DNA of 34,116 bases from an uncultured Bacteroides sp. (lineage in GTDB: Bacteria; Bacteroidota; Bacteroidia; Bacteroidales; Bacteroidaceae): assembly GCA_902492205.1 (NCBI GenBank), contig CABUKU010000033.1, forward strand, positions 1-34,116, in the 5' to 3' direction. The notes beneath the pieces were generated by a model. The model was not told the DNA's origin. It searched no databases and was given only the letters and a program-made list of their open reading frames with translations. The position numbers and the translations under genes are program-made. Shown here one piece after another: positions 7,225-16,227 of this stretch; position 1 is the stretch's first letter; each line of letters begins with the position of its first letter.

Positions 7225-9163
7225 TCTTTTTCCGTTCCAAAAGTTTGACTTTCATACTGTCTTTTGAAAGAAAAAAATCTTCTTTTGCTTCTCCTGTAAC
7301 TTCAATTTGGGGACGAATTGTACTGGCTTGTTCCTCTGTTATTAATCCTTTGGCTACAAGTCTGTTAGCGATTATGCTATAATATCCGTCCATATTCTCT
7401 TTTAAAGTCATGTCCGAATTAAAAGAATTGCGGAAATGCTTAGGCTTCGGGATGATTGATGCAAGAAAAATAGCCTCATTCGCGGTTAATTGTGATGGCT
7501 TTTTATTGAAATAATATTTAGAGGCTTCTTTAGCTCCATAAATGAGTGGCCCCCATTCGGCAATGTTTAAGTAAACTTCATACATTCTCTCTTTGGAAGT
7601 AAGCTTTTCTGTTTCGATGAGCCAAACTATGAGTGCCTCTTCCAGTTTACGGGCAATATTCTTGTTTCGGTTAAGAAATACATTCTTCACTAATTGCATG
7701 GTGATAGTACTGCCACCCCGGGCAAAGCGTTTTACTTGTAGGTCGTGAATCAATGCTTCCCGCATCATGTTTATCAAAAAACCATTATGATAGTAAAATG
7801 CCCCGTCTTCCGATTGCATGACAGACATTTGCAGCAAAGGGGAAATACTATCCAACGGAGTAAAGTTAGGATTGGATGGGCCAACTGTAAATGTTCGAAC
7901 CGGACGACCATTTTCATAAGCCGTATATTCAAACTCCCCACTCATTTTCCCTAAATTACTTTTTCCAAAGTTTTCGATACGGAAATTATGTGGAGTCAGC
8001 GTTGATTCAAGTTTGAGACTATCCAATAATTCGAAGTTTATATCCAATAAGAAGTGGTAAGATAGTTTACCTTTCGTTTTTATTCCTTCCAAATTGCCGA
8101 ATAACCCTTTTGGTAAAGATGAGAATAATTCATCGGCAGCAAAAGAAGGCTTGTTTGTAGATATAGTAAAATGCCATTCTTTATTCTTTTGAGCCCGTAT
8201 GTATGGATTGAATTGTAAACGATTGAACTGGATATTTGTGGCACTGTCAAGCTCAATGAAGTTCTTTCCTATATTTATTTGGTAGTCAAAACATCCACGA
8301 TTCAGATTAATTACTTCCGGAGAAAGAGCCTTGTGATACACATTAAGTCCACTGATTTTAGCTATCCCTTTTAATGTAATTTCTCCATTGCTTTTATTTG
8401 TTTCGGTTAGCTGATAAGATAAAGAGTCAAAAGCAATTTGAGCACCGTAATATTTGTCGATATAAGGTAAAGAGATTTTGTCGGTCTTTCCTTTAAATAT
8501 TTCTGCTTTTATGGTTCTGCTGTCTTTGTTTAATTCTCCCTGTGTCATCCAAATGCTTTTTATGGTATCTTCTTTAACGATGATTTCGGTTGAGAAACGA
8601 CTGTTTTTAATTGTTAGCTCCGAAATTTCTACGGCAATGAAAGCACTGTCGGTTTGGTGGCTGATAGTAAGGTTATTTATGCTGCCGTTATTGGGTAACA
8701 GTTCAAAAGCAAATCCTAACGTGTTGGATACTCGTTGGGCAAAATCATGCTGTGGCTTGTCAATGACAGTGGAGGCAGAGTCTTTCTTGAACACAAAGTC
8801 ATAGTTGGAAAGTGAGTCTTTCTTCACGAAACTTATGACTAATCCGTTAGTCTGCACTTGTTTGATGCTGATGTTTGCACTTAAAAGTTTCCAGAAATTC
8901 AGATCTATAACCAATGAATTGAGTTTCAGTAAAGTATCTCTGTCATGAGGGATGATAGAGAGGTTTTCAAGCTCCACTTGATTAACGGAAGGCATTCGCA
9001 GAGACGCATAGCTGATATTCAAATCATGCCGGCGCTCCATTTGTTCAATTTTTCCTTTAACAATATGTCTCAATAGGGCGTTCCTGCTGAGATATAATCC
9101 GAATCCTGCGACCATTAATAAACTAACCGTGAGCAGAATCCCGAATTTGATTTTCCGGTTCAT
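7205..9163 (-). CDS. GT51 peptidoglycan glycosyltransferase with AsmA-like N-terminal region
   Basis: 652 residues. A membrane anchor (about 7-25) is followed by about 370 residues of beta-rich sequence with repeated patterns such as VNQVELENLSI, reminiscent of AsmA/TamB-like domains. A monofunctional GT51 domain follows (about 425-620). GT51 landmarks are SEDGAFYYH (451-459, catalytic Glu452), GGSTITMQLVKN (483-494), RKLEEA (505-510) and KERMYEVYLNIAEWG (524-538). It polymerises lipid II into glycan strands at the outer face of the inner membrane; no transpeptidase domain is present. It lies 35 bp after the TolC-type gene on the same strand and is probably the last gene of the efflux operon. 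Confidence 0.88.
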   Translation of the reverse strand: MNRKIKFGILLTVSLLMVAGFGLYLSRNALLRHIVKGKIEQMERRHDLNISYASLRMPSVNQVELENLSIIPHDRDTLLKLNSLVIDLNFWKLLSANISIKQVQTNGLVISFVKKDSLSNYDFVFKKDSASTVIDKPQHDFAQRVSNTLGFAFELLPNNGSINNLTISHQTDSAFIAVEISELTIKNSRFSTEIIVKEDTIKSIWMTQGELNKDSRTIKAEIFKGKTDKISLPYIDKYYGAQIAFDSLSYQLTETNKSNGEITLKGIAKISGLNVYHKALSPEVINLNRGCFDYQINIGKNFIELDSATNIQFNRLQFNPYIRAQKNKEWHFTISTNKPSFAADELFSSLPKGLFGNLEGIKTKGKLSYHFLLDINFELLDSLKLESTLTPHNFRIENFGKSNLGKMSGEFEYTAYENGRPVRTFTVGPSNPNFTPLDSISPLLQMSVMQSEDGAFYYHNGFLINMMREALIHDLQVKRFARGGSTITMQLVKNVFLNRNKNIARKLEEALIVWLIETEKLTSKERMYEVYLNIAEWGPLIYGAKEASKYYFNKKPSQLTANEAIFLASIIPKPKHFRNSFNSDMTLKENMDGYYSIIANRLVAKGLITEEQASTIRPQIEVTGEAKEDFFLSKDSMKVKLLERKKIKAEKE

Positions 9164-9198
9164 GGCAGAACGTTTTTAATGGTCGCAAAATTACATAA

Positions 9199-10515
9199 TT
9201 ATTTCAATTCCAACGGTTCTCCCTTATAGAAATCAAGTATTTTGGTACGAAACAGATAATCGAACTTTGCTTGTATTTGGTCGGAGGTTGATTTTAACAG
9301 GTTTGTTTTCGATTCATTATATTCTACTGCTGTTGCTTTTCCCTGTTCGTATTTCTCGCTCATAAGCCGGAATGACTCTTGGGCTGCTTCCATAGCTGTG
9401 CCGCTCGATGCATATTTGGCCTCTGCTGCCACAGCATTGTAGTAAGCCTGCTGGATTTCTTTGTATAATCCTTTTTTGGCATTGTCTAGCTGGAGTGACT
9501 GGTTAAAGTGTTGCAGACGGGCGGTTTTAACCCTGTTTCGTGTAGCCAGACGATTGAAGATGGGAACACTTAATGTCAAACCGATAGATTTATAGAGGTT
9601 GTCATTCAACTGCGTTCCGAATGAATTGTGTTCCTGTCCCGATATGGTATTGAATCCCGTATTGATTCCTGCACCAAACGATAGTTGGGGATAGAAAGAA
9701 CTTTGGGCGATACGGATACTTTTCAAACTTCCTTCCAAGCGATATTGTGCTGCAAGTATTCCCGGTTTGCTTATCACTGCCATGTTGTACACTTCTTCGG
9801 GAGAGGTGAGAACTGTGAAGCCGGCAGTAGATTCGGGTGAGAGAATGGCAAATCCTTCGGGAGAAGGAAGTTCAAGTAATTGGCTGAGGTCAAGTAATGC
9901 CAGTTTGCGGTTATTCTCTGCTTGCACTGCTGATAATTCGTCTTGTGCGAGGCGTGATTTTGCTTCATACAGTTCGGCGGTAGAGGTTTTGCCGACTTCA
10001 TTCATTCGCTGCATGCGGTTATATTGCTCTTTGCTTAGTTCCACCTGTTGGGCGGCAACTTTGCAAAGTTCTTCGTTGAACAATACTTGCAGGAAAGCGG
10101 AAGTAACCTGTATGCTTATATCTTCTTTTGCCTTGTTTAAATCTTCTGTTGCTGCTTTCAGGTTCAGTTTGGCAAGAGCGATATTGTTGGGTATTTGCAG
10201 TCCGGTAAATAAGGGAATATCCGTATTTAACCCGAAACTCGTTCCTGTTGTGTTCATGTTGATATATGAGTTGTCTATTGGTGACGTGGTTCGTCCGAAA
10301 CCGAAAGATTGGCTTACACTACCATTTAAACTTGGTAAACGACTGTATTTGGCGGTGTTCAATTCTACTTTCTGTTCATCGCGGCTCACTTCTTGTTGCT
10401 TCACTTCAATATTATGCTCAATGGCATAATCAATGCATTGGCGTAACGACCACTTTTCTTGTGCCCCGGCTCCTGTGGCAATGAGTAAGGACAATATGAT
10501 AAGTTTTGCTTTCAT
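9199..10515 (-). CDS. TolC-family outer-membrane efflux protein
   Basis: 438 residues with a cleavable signal (MKAKLIILSLLIATGAGAQ). The body shows the two-fold TolC repeat. The first half opens with WSLRQCIDYAIEHNIEVKQQ (about 22-41) and contains long amphipathic helices around SIQVTSAFLQVLFNEELCKV. The second half has KPGILAAQYRLEGSLKSIRI and the closing helices EYNESKTNLLKSTSDQIQAK. Such trimeric channels carry substrate across the outer membrane. It follows the adaptor gene by 12 bp and completes a MacAB-TolC-like pump with the upstream genes. The exported substrate is unknown. Confidence 0.93.
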   Translation of the reverse strand: MKAKLIILSLLIATGAGAQEKWSLRQCIDYAIEHNIEVKQQEVSRDEQKVELNTAKYSRLPSLNGSVSQSFGFGRTTSPIDNSYINMNTTGTSFGLNTDIPLFTGLQIPNNIALAKLNLKAATEDLNKAKEDISIQVTSAFLQVLFNEELCKVAAQQVELSKEQYNRMQRMNEVGKTSTAELYEAKSRLAQDELSAVQAENNRKLALLDLSQLLELPSPEGFAILSPESTAGFTVLTSPEEVYNMAVISKPGILAAQYRLEGSLKSIRIAQSSFYPQLSFGAGINTGFNTISGQEHNSFGTQLNDNLYKSIGLTLSVPIFNRLATRNRVKTARLQHFNQSLQLDNAKKGLYKEIQQAYYNAVAAEAKYASSGTAMEAAQESFRLMSEKYEQGKATAVEYNESKTNLLKSTSDQIQAKFDYLFRTKILDFYKGEPLELK

Positions 10516-10527
10516 AATCTTACAAGC

Positions 10528-11628
10528 TTATTGTTTCTTTTGTTCTGCACCTCTAACCTTATCTTTTGTAGATAACCCTTTCTTAACCTCTATCTTTATT
10601 CCGTCACTGATGCCAAGAGATATTTGTCTTTTTGCAAATTTCTGTTCGGGAACGGAGTCGGTCATTACATAAACAAATGCTGAGTCTTTGTTGAATTCCA
10701 CGGTACTTTCGGGAATCGTGAGTACCTTATCTGCCTTGTTTAAAACAATTTCCGCATTGGCACTGTATCCGGAACGGACATAAACTGTGTCGGGAACACT
10801 GATAGCAGCTTTAATCTCAAACAGGTTGGCTCCGTTTTCTTCCGTTCCTTTTGGAGATATATATTCTAACTTCGCATCAAACTTTAGATTCTGCAAAGCT
10901 CCGATAGTCAGTTTTATGGGCATTCCTTCATGGATACGTCCCACTTCCGTTTCGTCTATCTTGCCTTTGAAGATAAGGTCATTCATGTTGGCTACGGTTG
11001 CAATGGTAGTTCCTTCATTGAATGTGTTACTCAGGATAACCGAATTTCCTTCTTTGATAGGCACATCTAGGATAAGCCCGTCAATGGTGGAGCGAATCAT
11101 GGTATTGCTGTAAGAAGCGCTCTTTTGTGTGATTCCGTCTTTTACAATATCAAGGGCATCTTTTGCGTTTTCTTTTTCTTCTTTGGCTTGTAGCATGGCT
11201 ACTTCGCTTTTCTCATATTCTTCCTTGCTGATGAGCCGGTCATTGAATAGTTTCTTCATACGGTCAAACTCCTGAACGGCTTGTTTATAATTGATTTCTC
11301 CCAGACGCAAACGATTCTCGGCAGAGTTCAACTGCCCCATTTCCGGGATAACTTTAACCTTGGCGATTACTTCTCCCTTTCTGATAGGCTGCCCCGCTTC
11401 TTTATAAACTTCGGCAATGATACCCGAAATTTGCGGTTTGATGAGCACTTCGTCTCTTGGCTCTACTTTGCCGGTAGCTACGGTACTTTTTTCTATGTTT
11501 GTTACTGAGGGACTTACAATTTCATAAGTTTTCACCTGAGGTTTGGACTTCACATAGAGAAAACCGAATGTTCCGATGAATATTGCTGCAACTAATACCA
11601 GCAGAAAGATTTTAAAGAACTTTTTCAT
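10528..11628 (-). CDS. HlyD/MacA-type periplasmic adaptor
   Basis: 366 residues with an N-terminal membrane anchor (about 4-26, FKIFLLVLVAAIFIGTFGFL). A lipoyl half-motif (VEPRDEVLIKPQISGIIAEV, about 56-75) is followed by a coiled-coil hairpin (about 95-165), the second lipoyl half (about 180-195, STIDGLILDVPIKEGN) and beta-barrel/membrane-proximal parts. This is the layout of MacA-like membrane fusion proteins, which bridge an ABC permease and an outer-membrane channel. It sits between the permease genes and the TolC-type gene, with gaps of 35 and 12 bp, so it is the adaptor of this pump. Confidence 0.93.
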   Translation of the reverse strand: MKKFFKIFLLVLVAAIFIGTFGFLYVKSKPQVKTYEIVSPSVTNIEKSTVATGKVEPRDEVLIKPQISGIIAEVYKEAGQPIRKGEVIAKVKVIPEMGQLNSAENRLRLGEINYKQAVQEFDRMKKLFNDRLISKEEYEKSEVAMLQAKEEKENAKDALDIVKDGITQKSASYSNTMIRSTIDGLILDVPIKEGNSVILSNTFNEGTTIATVANMNDLIFKGKIDETEVGRIHEGMPIKLTIGALQNLKFDAKLEYISPKGTEENGANLFEIKAAISVPDTVYVRSGYSANAEIVLNKADKVLTIPESTVEFNKDSAFVYVMTDSVPEQKFAKRQISLGISDGIKIEVKKGLSTKDKVRGAEQKKQ

Positions 11629-11663
11629 ATATCTTGTTTTTATTGTTATATCGTTTTTTGTTT

Positions 11664-12923
11664 TTATTCTTCACGTATGGCCTCAATAGGCTTGATACTC
11701 ATGGCACGGAAAGCCGGGGCAAGACCTGCAAGGCTTCCCAATGTCAGCAAAATGAGAGTTGCTCCTATAGCTGTTCCGAATGAGATCAGGAATCCCGCAT
11801 CATATCCCTTGGAGGCACTTACTCCTACGTTGACTACCTGTAATACAAGTACGGCAAAGCAAATTCCCATCATCCCGGCAATGCAGGTAAGTACCATGCT
11901 TTCACTTAATATCTGTCTCATAATATCGAAAGGTTTTGCACCGATAGCCCGCCTGATACCAATTTCTCCGGTTCGTTCGCGAACTGTTACCATCATGATA
12001 TTGCTTACTCCGATAATTCCGGCAAAGAGGGTTCCCAAGCCTACAATCCATATTAACAGATGTATGCCGAGGAATAAGTTGTCGAACTGCTTGAACATCT
12101 TCTCAAAATTGAGGATGAAAACAGCCTGTGCATCATGAGGGGCAATCATGTGATTCTGCTTGATAATAGTCTCTGCCTGTTTCTCTATATCACTTATCTG
12201 CACACCCGGTTTTCCGGTCATTCCGATGAGATGCACTTCGTTTCCTGTGCGGTAAGTCTTTTGCATGGTGGTGAAAGGGAGAGTAATCATTTCTTCGGGA
12301 TTCCCTCCGATTTGTATGTTCGAATTGGCATCTCCCAATACACCTGCCACCTGATAATAAACTCCGGACACACGGATATATTTCCCGAGAGGGTTTTCTC
12401 CATTCTTGAACAAAGCCTTGTAAACACGGATGCCCAGAATACATACTTTGCGTTCTTCTTTAACATCCACCTCGTTAATGAATCGTCCGAACAGCATTTG
12501 CTGTGCTTCGAGATTTGCATATTCGGAAAATACACCTTTTGTATTTGAAGAATAAGATTTGTCTTCGTAAACAACATTATTGCTTGCTCCTCCTCCGAAC
12601 AATATGGGGCTGATGTGGGCAATTTCCTTAATATTGGAACGCAATATCTCTACATCTTGTATGGTAAGATTCCATTGCCTCCCTTTACGAAAGCCTTTGT
12701 AGGCTTCACTCGTGGTGCCACTCATAACAAAACATGAATTGGTGGCGAAGCCGCTGAACGATTTCGACAGCATGTTCTGCATTCCGTTTCCACCGCCGAT
12801 GAGGACTACAAGCATGAAGATTCCCCAAAACACTCCGAAAGCGGTCAGTATGCTGCGGGTTTTGTTGCGGGTAATAGTAACCAGAATCTCCTCCCAACGG
12901 TCTATATCTATAAAGTTCTTCAT
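11664..12923 (-). CDS. MacB-like ABC permease (second)
   Basis: 419 residues. One transmembrane helix near the N-terminus (about 22-45, ILTAFGVFWGIFMLVVLIGG) precedes a large periplasmic MacB core domain (about 50-275). Three C-terminal helices form the FtsX domain (about 285-410, with RTGEIGIRRAIGA, the coupling motif). It lacks an ATPase domain; the ATP-binding protein is encoded separately upstream. It ends with the family-typical PAFRAMSIKPIEAIREE. It is separated from the first permease by 2 bp and is probably its heterodimer partner. MacB-type transporters drive export by mechanotransmission rather than by moving substrate through the membrane. Confidence 0.92.
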   Translation of the reverse strand: MKNFIDIDRWEEILVTITRNKTRSILTAFGVFWGIFMLVVLIGGGNGMQNMLSKSFSGFATNSCFVMSGTTSEAYKGFRKGRQWNLTIQDVEILRSNIKEIAHISPILFGGGASNNVVYEDKSYSSNTKGVFSEYANLEAQQMLFGRFINEVDVKEERKVCILGIRVYKALFKNGENPLGKYIRVSGVYYQVAGVLGDANSNIQIGGNPEEMITLPFTTMQKTYRTGNEVHLIGMTGKPGVQISDIEKQAETIIKQNHMIAPHDAQAVFILNFEKMFKQFDNLFLGIHLLIWIVGLGTLFAGIIGVSNIMMVTVRERTGEIGIRRAIGAKPFDIMRQILSESMVLTCIAGMMGICFAVLVLQVVNVGVSASKGYDAGFLISFGTAIGATLILLTLGSLAGLAPAFRAMSIKPIEAIREE

Positions 12924-12925
12924 AA

Positions 12926-14200
12926 TCAGTCTGCTCTAAGTGCTTCTATCGGTTTTATCTGTACCGCCTTTCTTGCAGGGAAGAACCCTGCCAATGTACC
13001 TGCGAATATCAATACAAGGGTTGCTTGAACTGCAATTCCTATGTTTACGGTCGGATCTTTAAATATGGTAAATGACATTTCTTCCGTGGCCTGTGCCGCT
13101 GCCATGGCATCAAAGTAAGTTGCCGCCCATTCCGTAACTCCGATACCTGCAAGCATGCCTATATATCCGAATAGGGTGGTAATGGCGATTGACTCAAGGA
13201 TGATGAGCCATAAAATGGAACTTGGAGAAGCTCCCAAAGCCTTGCGGATGCCAAATTCTTTTGTGCGTTCTTTTACCGTGATAAGCATAATGTTACTGAC
13301 TCCCACGATACCCGAAAGTAGGGTAAAGATACCTATTACCCACACTGCCATGGTGATTATGTTTTGTGCTTCCAGTGTTTCCAAGTATTGTGTGAAACGG
13401 TTTCGCAGCCATAGTGCACTTTCATCGGTAGGATCGAACTGGTGATGCCGGGCAATTACTTTACGATATTCCTTCTCAAACTCTTCATTCTTTTCTTTGG
13501 TGTTCAGCCCTTTGGTAGAGAATAGAATTTCTTGTAGTGCATTCCCTTTATTATAAATAATCTGTGCAGTGCTGAATGGAATGAAAGTTCTTGAGTCGTT
13601 ACGGTCTTTGTTGGCAACATAAATACCTACCACTTTATAAATGATGCCGTTCACATTGACGGACTTGCCAAGTGCACTTTCTTTCTTAAACAGAGTTTCT
13701 GCTGTTTTGGGATGAATGACAATAACTTTACGTCTTTCTCTTATATCCAAATCATTGATGAAACGTCCGTTGCCTTCCGCTACTTTATAAGGTTCTATTT
13801 CCGTATAAGACGGATATACTCCGATCAGATTGCTTGACACATATTCGCTTCCGTTAGCAATGGTGCATCCTCCTTGATAAAGTATTGCCCCGGCAGTTAT
13901 GACATTATCCGGGAATTCGCTCTTGGTCAATGCCAGATCGTTATAGTCGAGGTCTATCTTCCTGCCCGACTGCATTCCTTGATATACCTTACTCGTTTTC
14001 CATGTGCTGGCTTGCACGGAGTTATTGGCACGGTCGGCAAAATTACTTGTGAAGCCATTCATCAACCCGTTGCCCGAGCCGAGAAGTATAATCAACATGA
14101 AAATCCCCCATGACACGGCAAAACCGGTAAGGAAAGTTCGTAGCTTGTTGCGGCTGATAGTACTTATTATTTCTTGCCAAATATCTATTCCTATTCTCAT
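12926..14200 (-). CDS. MacB-like ABC permease (first)
   Basis: 424 residues with the same architecture as the following permease: N-terminal helix (about 21-45, FLTGFAVSWGIFMLIILLGS), MacB periplasmic core domain, and FtsX domain with RTKEFGIRKALGAS (about 313-326) and the terminal ARKAVQIKPIEALRAD. The two permeases are clearly paralogous yet well diverged, consistent with a heterodimeric transporter. The gene starts 11 bp after the ATPase gene ends. Substrate unknown; peptides, lipids or antimicrobial compounds are all possible for this family. Confidence 0.92.
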   Translation of the reverse strand: MRIGIDIWQEIISTISRNKLRTFLTGFAVSWGIFMLIILLGSGNGLMNGFTSNFADRANNSVQASTWKTSKVYQGMQSGRKIDLDYNDLALTKSEFPDNVITAGAILYQGGCTIANGSEYVSSNLIGVYPSYTEIEPYKVAEGNGRFINDLDIRERRKVIVIHPKTAETLFKKESALGKSVNVNGIIYKVVGIYVANKDRNDSRTFIPFSTAQIIYNKGNALQEILFSTKGLNTKEKNEEFEKEYRKVIARHHQFDPTDESALWLRNRFTQYLETLEAQNIITMAVWVIGIFTLLSGIVGVSNIMLITVKERTKEFGIRKALGASPSSILWLIILESIAITTLFGYIGMLAGIGVTEWAATYFDAMAAAQATEEMSFTIFKDPTVNIGIAVQATLVLIFAGTLAGFFPARKAVQIKPIEALRAD

Positions 14201-14211
14201 ATTGGCACTGT

Positions 14212-14928
14212 TTATTTCATGAAACCGTTTTTCCCGAATGGGGAAGCATCGTGATGCAGGTTTTCTTCAATGGCTTCAATAACCCCGTCTTTCAGGCGGA
14301 TAATCTTGTTGGTTTGGTTGGCAACCCCGCTTTCGTGAGTAACGACAATGAGAGTCATGCCCGATTCATGTACCTCCTTTAATATATCCATTACTTCTAC
14401 GGAAGTCTTACTGTCCAAAGCTCCCGTAGGTTCGTCGGCAAGTATGATTTGAGGTTTGGAGATAAGCGCACGTGCTATGGCTACGCGCTGTTTCTGTCCG
14501 CCGGAAAGTTCGTTGGGCATATGGTGTGCCCATTCTTTCAGCCCCAGTTTGTCGAGATACTCCATGGCGAGGATATTTCTTTTCTTCCGGCTCACATTCT
14601 GATAGAACAGCGGGAGGGCAACGTTCTCCATTGCATTCTTGAATGAGATGAGGTTGAAAGACTGGAAAATAAAACCAATCATGTGATTGCGGTACTCGGC
14701 AGCCTTTGTTTCACTCAGATTCTTGATAAGAACATCGTTCAGGTAATAATTCCCTGTGTCATAATTGTCGAGAATACCCAGAATGTTGAGCAAAGTAGAT
14801 TTACCCGAACCCGACGAACCCATGATAGACACAAACTCTCCCCGTTCTATATCGAGATTTATTCCTTTAAGTACATGTAATGGAGCCCCGTTGTGATAGG
14901 TCTTATTGATATTTTCCAGATGTATCAT
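14212..14928 (-). CDS. MacB/LolD-type ABC transporter ATPase
   Basis: 238 residues, one complete ABC domain. Walker A GSSGSGKST (37-45), Q-loop Gln89 in GFIFQSFN, signature LSGGQ (141-145), Walker B ILADEP (162-167) followed by TGALD, and switch His198 in VVTHES. The sequence is typical of the MacB/LolD/FtsE group (TGALDSKTS). It is the first gene of a minus-strand operon with two permeases, an adaptor and a TolC-type channel, so it powers that tripartite exporter at the inner membrane. Confidence 0.95.
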   Translation of the reverse strand: MIHLENINKTYHNGAPLHVLKGINLDIERGEFVSIMGSSGSGKSTLLNILGILDNYDTGNYYLNDVLIKNLSETKAAEYRNHMIGFIFQSFNLISFKNAMENVALPLFYQNVSRKKRNILAMEYLDKLGLKEWAHHMPNELSGGQKQRVAIARALISKPQIILADEPTGALDSKTSVEVMDILKEVHESGMTLIVVTHESGVANQTNKIIRLKDGVIEAIEENLHHDASPFGKNGFMK

Positions 14929-15020
14929 TCTTCATTGTTTTGATGGCTGATGTTAATTCTTGTTTGAATTATAAGCCGGTTTGTTTCGCTTCTTTTCCCT
15001 ATAAGACGCACGTAATATAC

Positions 15021-15053
15021 CAAAAGTTGCAACAAGGTGAAGAAAAATACAAA
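15021..15053 (-). promoter_or_regulatory. possible promoter of the efflux operon
   Basis: On the minus strand a TTTG-like run is followed 21 bp later by AACTTTTG (positions 15028-15021), one mismatch from TAnnTTTG. The leader to the ATPase start is about 90 nt. Tentative. Confidence 0.35.
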
Positions 15054-15058
15054 AAAAT

Positions 15059-15089
15059 TTTGTGTTTTCAATCTTCTTTGCGTAATTTG
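15059..15089 (+). promoter_or_regulatory. promoter of the glucokinase gene
   Basis: TTTG at 15059-15062, 20-bp spacer, then TAATTTG at 15083-15089 (one base shorter than TAnnTTTG), 36 bp before the start codon. Confidence 0.5.
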
Positions 15090-15125
15090 TGAGCAATAAT
15101 TAACTAACCCAATAAACATAATATC

Positions 15126-16103
15126 ATGACTACAAACATGGAAAAACCCTACGTAGTAGGTATTGACATAGGCGGAACTAACTCGGTTTTCGGTATTGTC
15201 GACGCTCGCGGTAACATTCTTACCAGCGGTTCAGTAAAAACACAAGCTTATTCTAAAGTAGAAGATTATGTAAACGATGTTTGCAAAAACCTTCTTCCTT
15301 TGATTGAGTCTCAAGGCGGAACTGACAAGATAAAAGGTATCGGTATCGGTGCTCCTAACGGAAACTTCTATAACGGAACAATTGAATTTGCTCCAAACCT
15401 TCCTTGGAAAGGCGTTATTCCATTGGCTGCCCTTTTCGAAGAAAGACTGGGTATCCCTACTGCTTTGACTAACGATGCCAATGCTGCTGCTGTGGGTGAA
15501 ATGACTTACGGTGCTGCCCGCGGAATGAAAGACTTTATCATGATTACACTGGGTACAGGTGTAGGTAGCGGTATCGTCATCAACGGACAGGTTGTTTACG
15601 GCCATGATGGTTTTGCAGGCGAACTTGGTCACGTAATTGCACGTCGTGACGGACGTATCTGCGGTTGCGGACGTAAAGGTTGTTTGGAAACTTATTGTTC
15701 TGCAACAGGAGTAGCCCGCACAGCTCGCGAATTCCTTGCAGCAAAAACAGAACCGAGCTTGTTGCGTAATGTTCCTGCCGAAGAAATACAGTCGAAAGAC
15801 GTATATGATGCAGCAGTGAAAGGCGACAAACTGGCTCAGGAAATATTCGAGTTTACAGGTAACATCCTTGGTGAAGCTTTGGCAGACGCTATTGCATTCT
15901 CAAGCCCCGAAGCTATCATCCTTTTCGGTGGTTTGGCAAAATCAGGTAGTTACATCATGGATCCTGTAAAGAAATCTATGGAAGACAATTTGCTGAATAT
16001 CTATAAAGGAAAGACTAAACTTTTGATTTCAGAATTGAAAGATTCCGATGCTGCCGTTCTTGGAGCAAGTGCTCTTGGATGGGAGTTGAGAGATTTGGCT
16101 TAA
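15126..16103 (+). CDS. ROK-family glucokinase
   Basis: 325 residues. ATP-binding DIGGTN (14-19), sugar-binding and catalytic TNDANAAAVGE (115-125, catalytic Asp117), LGTGVGSG (142-149), and the ROK zinc motif GELGHVIARRDGRICGCGRKGC with His169, Cys179, Cys181 and Cys186. This is the standard ROK kinase layout and length; glucose is the likely substrate, phosphorylated to glucose-6-phosphate in the cytosol, as expected in an organism relying on non-PTS sugar uptake. Codon use is strongly biased, suggesting high expression. A second ATG lies at codon 5 (15138). It is monocistronic, with its own promoter and a strong terminator. Confidence 0.93.
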   Translation: MTTNMEKPYVVGIDIGGTNSVFGIVDARGNILTSGSVKTQAYSKVEDYVNDVCKNLLPLIESQGGTDKIKGIGIGAPNGNFYNGTIEFAPNLPWKGVIPLAALFEERLGIPTALTNDANAAAVGEMTYGAARGMKDFIMITLGTGVGSGIVINGQVVYGHDGFAGELGHVIARRDGRICGCGRKGCLETYCSATGVARTAREFLAAKTEPSLLRNVPAEEIQSKDVYDAAVKGDKLAQEIFEFTGNILGEALADAIAFSSPEAIILFGGLAKSGSYIMDPVKKSMEDNLLNIYKGKTKLLISELKDSDAAVLGASALGWELRDLA

Positions 16104-16133
16104 GACAATTCTTTTTGTTTATATTTTGACACT

Positions 16134-16170
16134 AAAGGCTGTGTCGGGTTTCCCGGCGCAGCCTTTATTA
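16134..16170 (+). terminator. glucokinase terminator
   Basis: A 15-bp stem (AAAGGCTGTGTCGGG / CCCGGCGCAGCCTTT, two G-U pairs) with a 3-base loop, 30 bp after the stop. Confidence 0.85.
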
Positions 16171-16227
16171 TGTTTGCTTTCATAAACGCTTTCATTCCCA
16201 TAAGCGTTAACTAAACGTCTCCCCTCC

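Noticed and set aside
6854..7267. ORFs on both strands within the Ser-rich gene
   Set aside because: Low-complexity codons of the real gene read in other frames give Val/Glu- or Leu/Glu-rich shadows.
15126..16103. Antisense ORF inside the glucokinase gene (15231-15632, minus)
   Set aside because: A shadow of a highly codon-biased gene; the sense frame has all ROK motifs.
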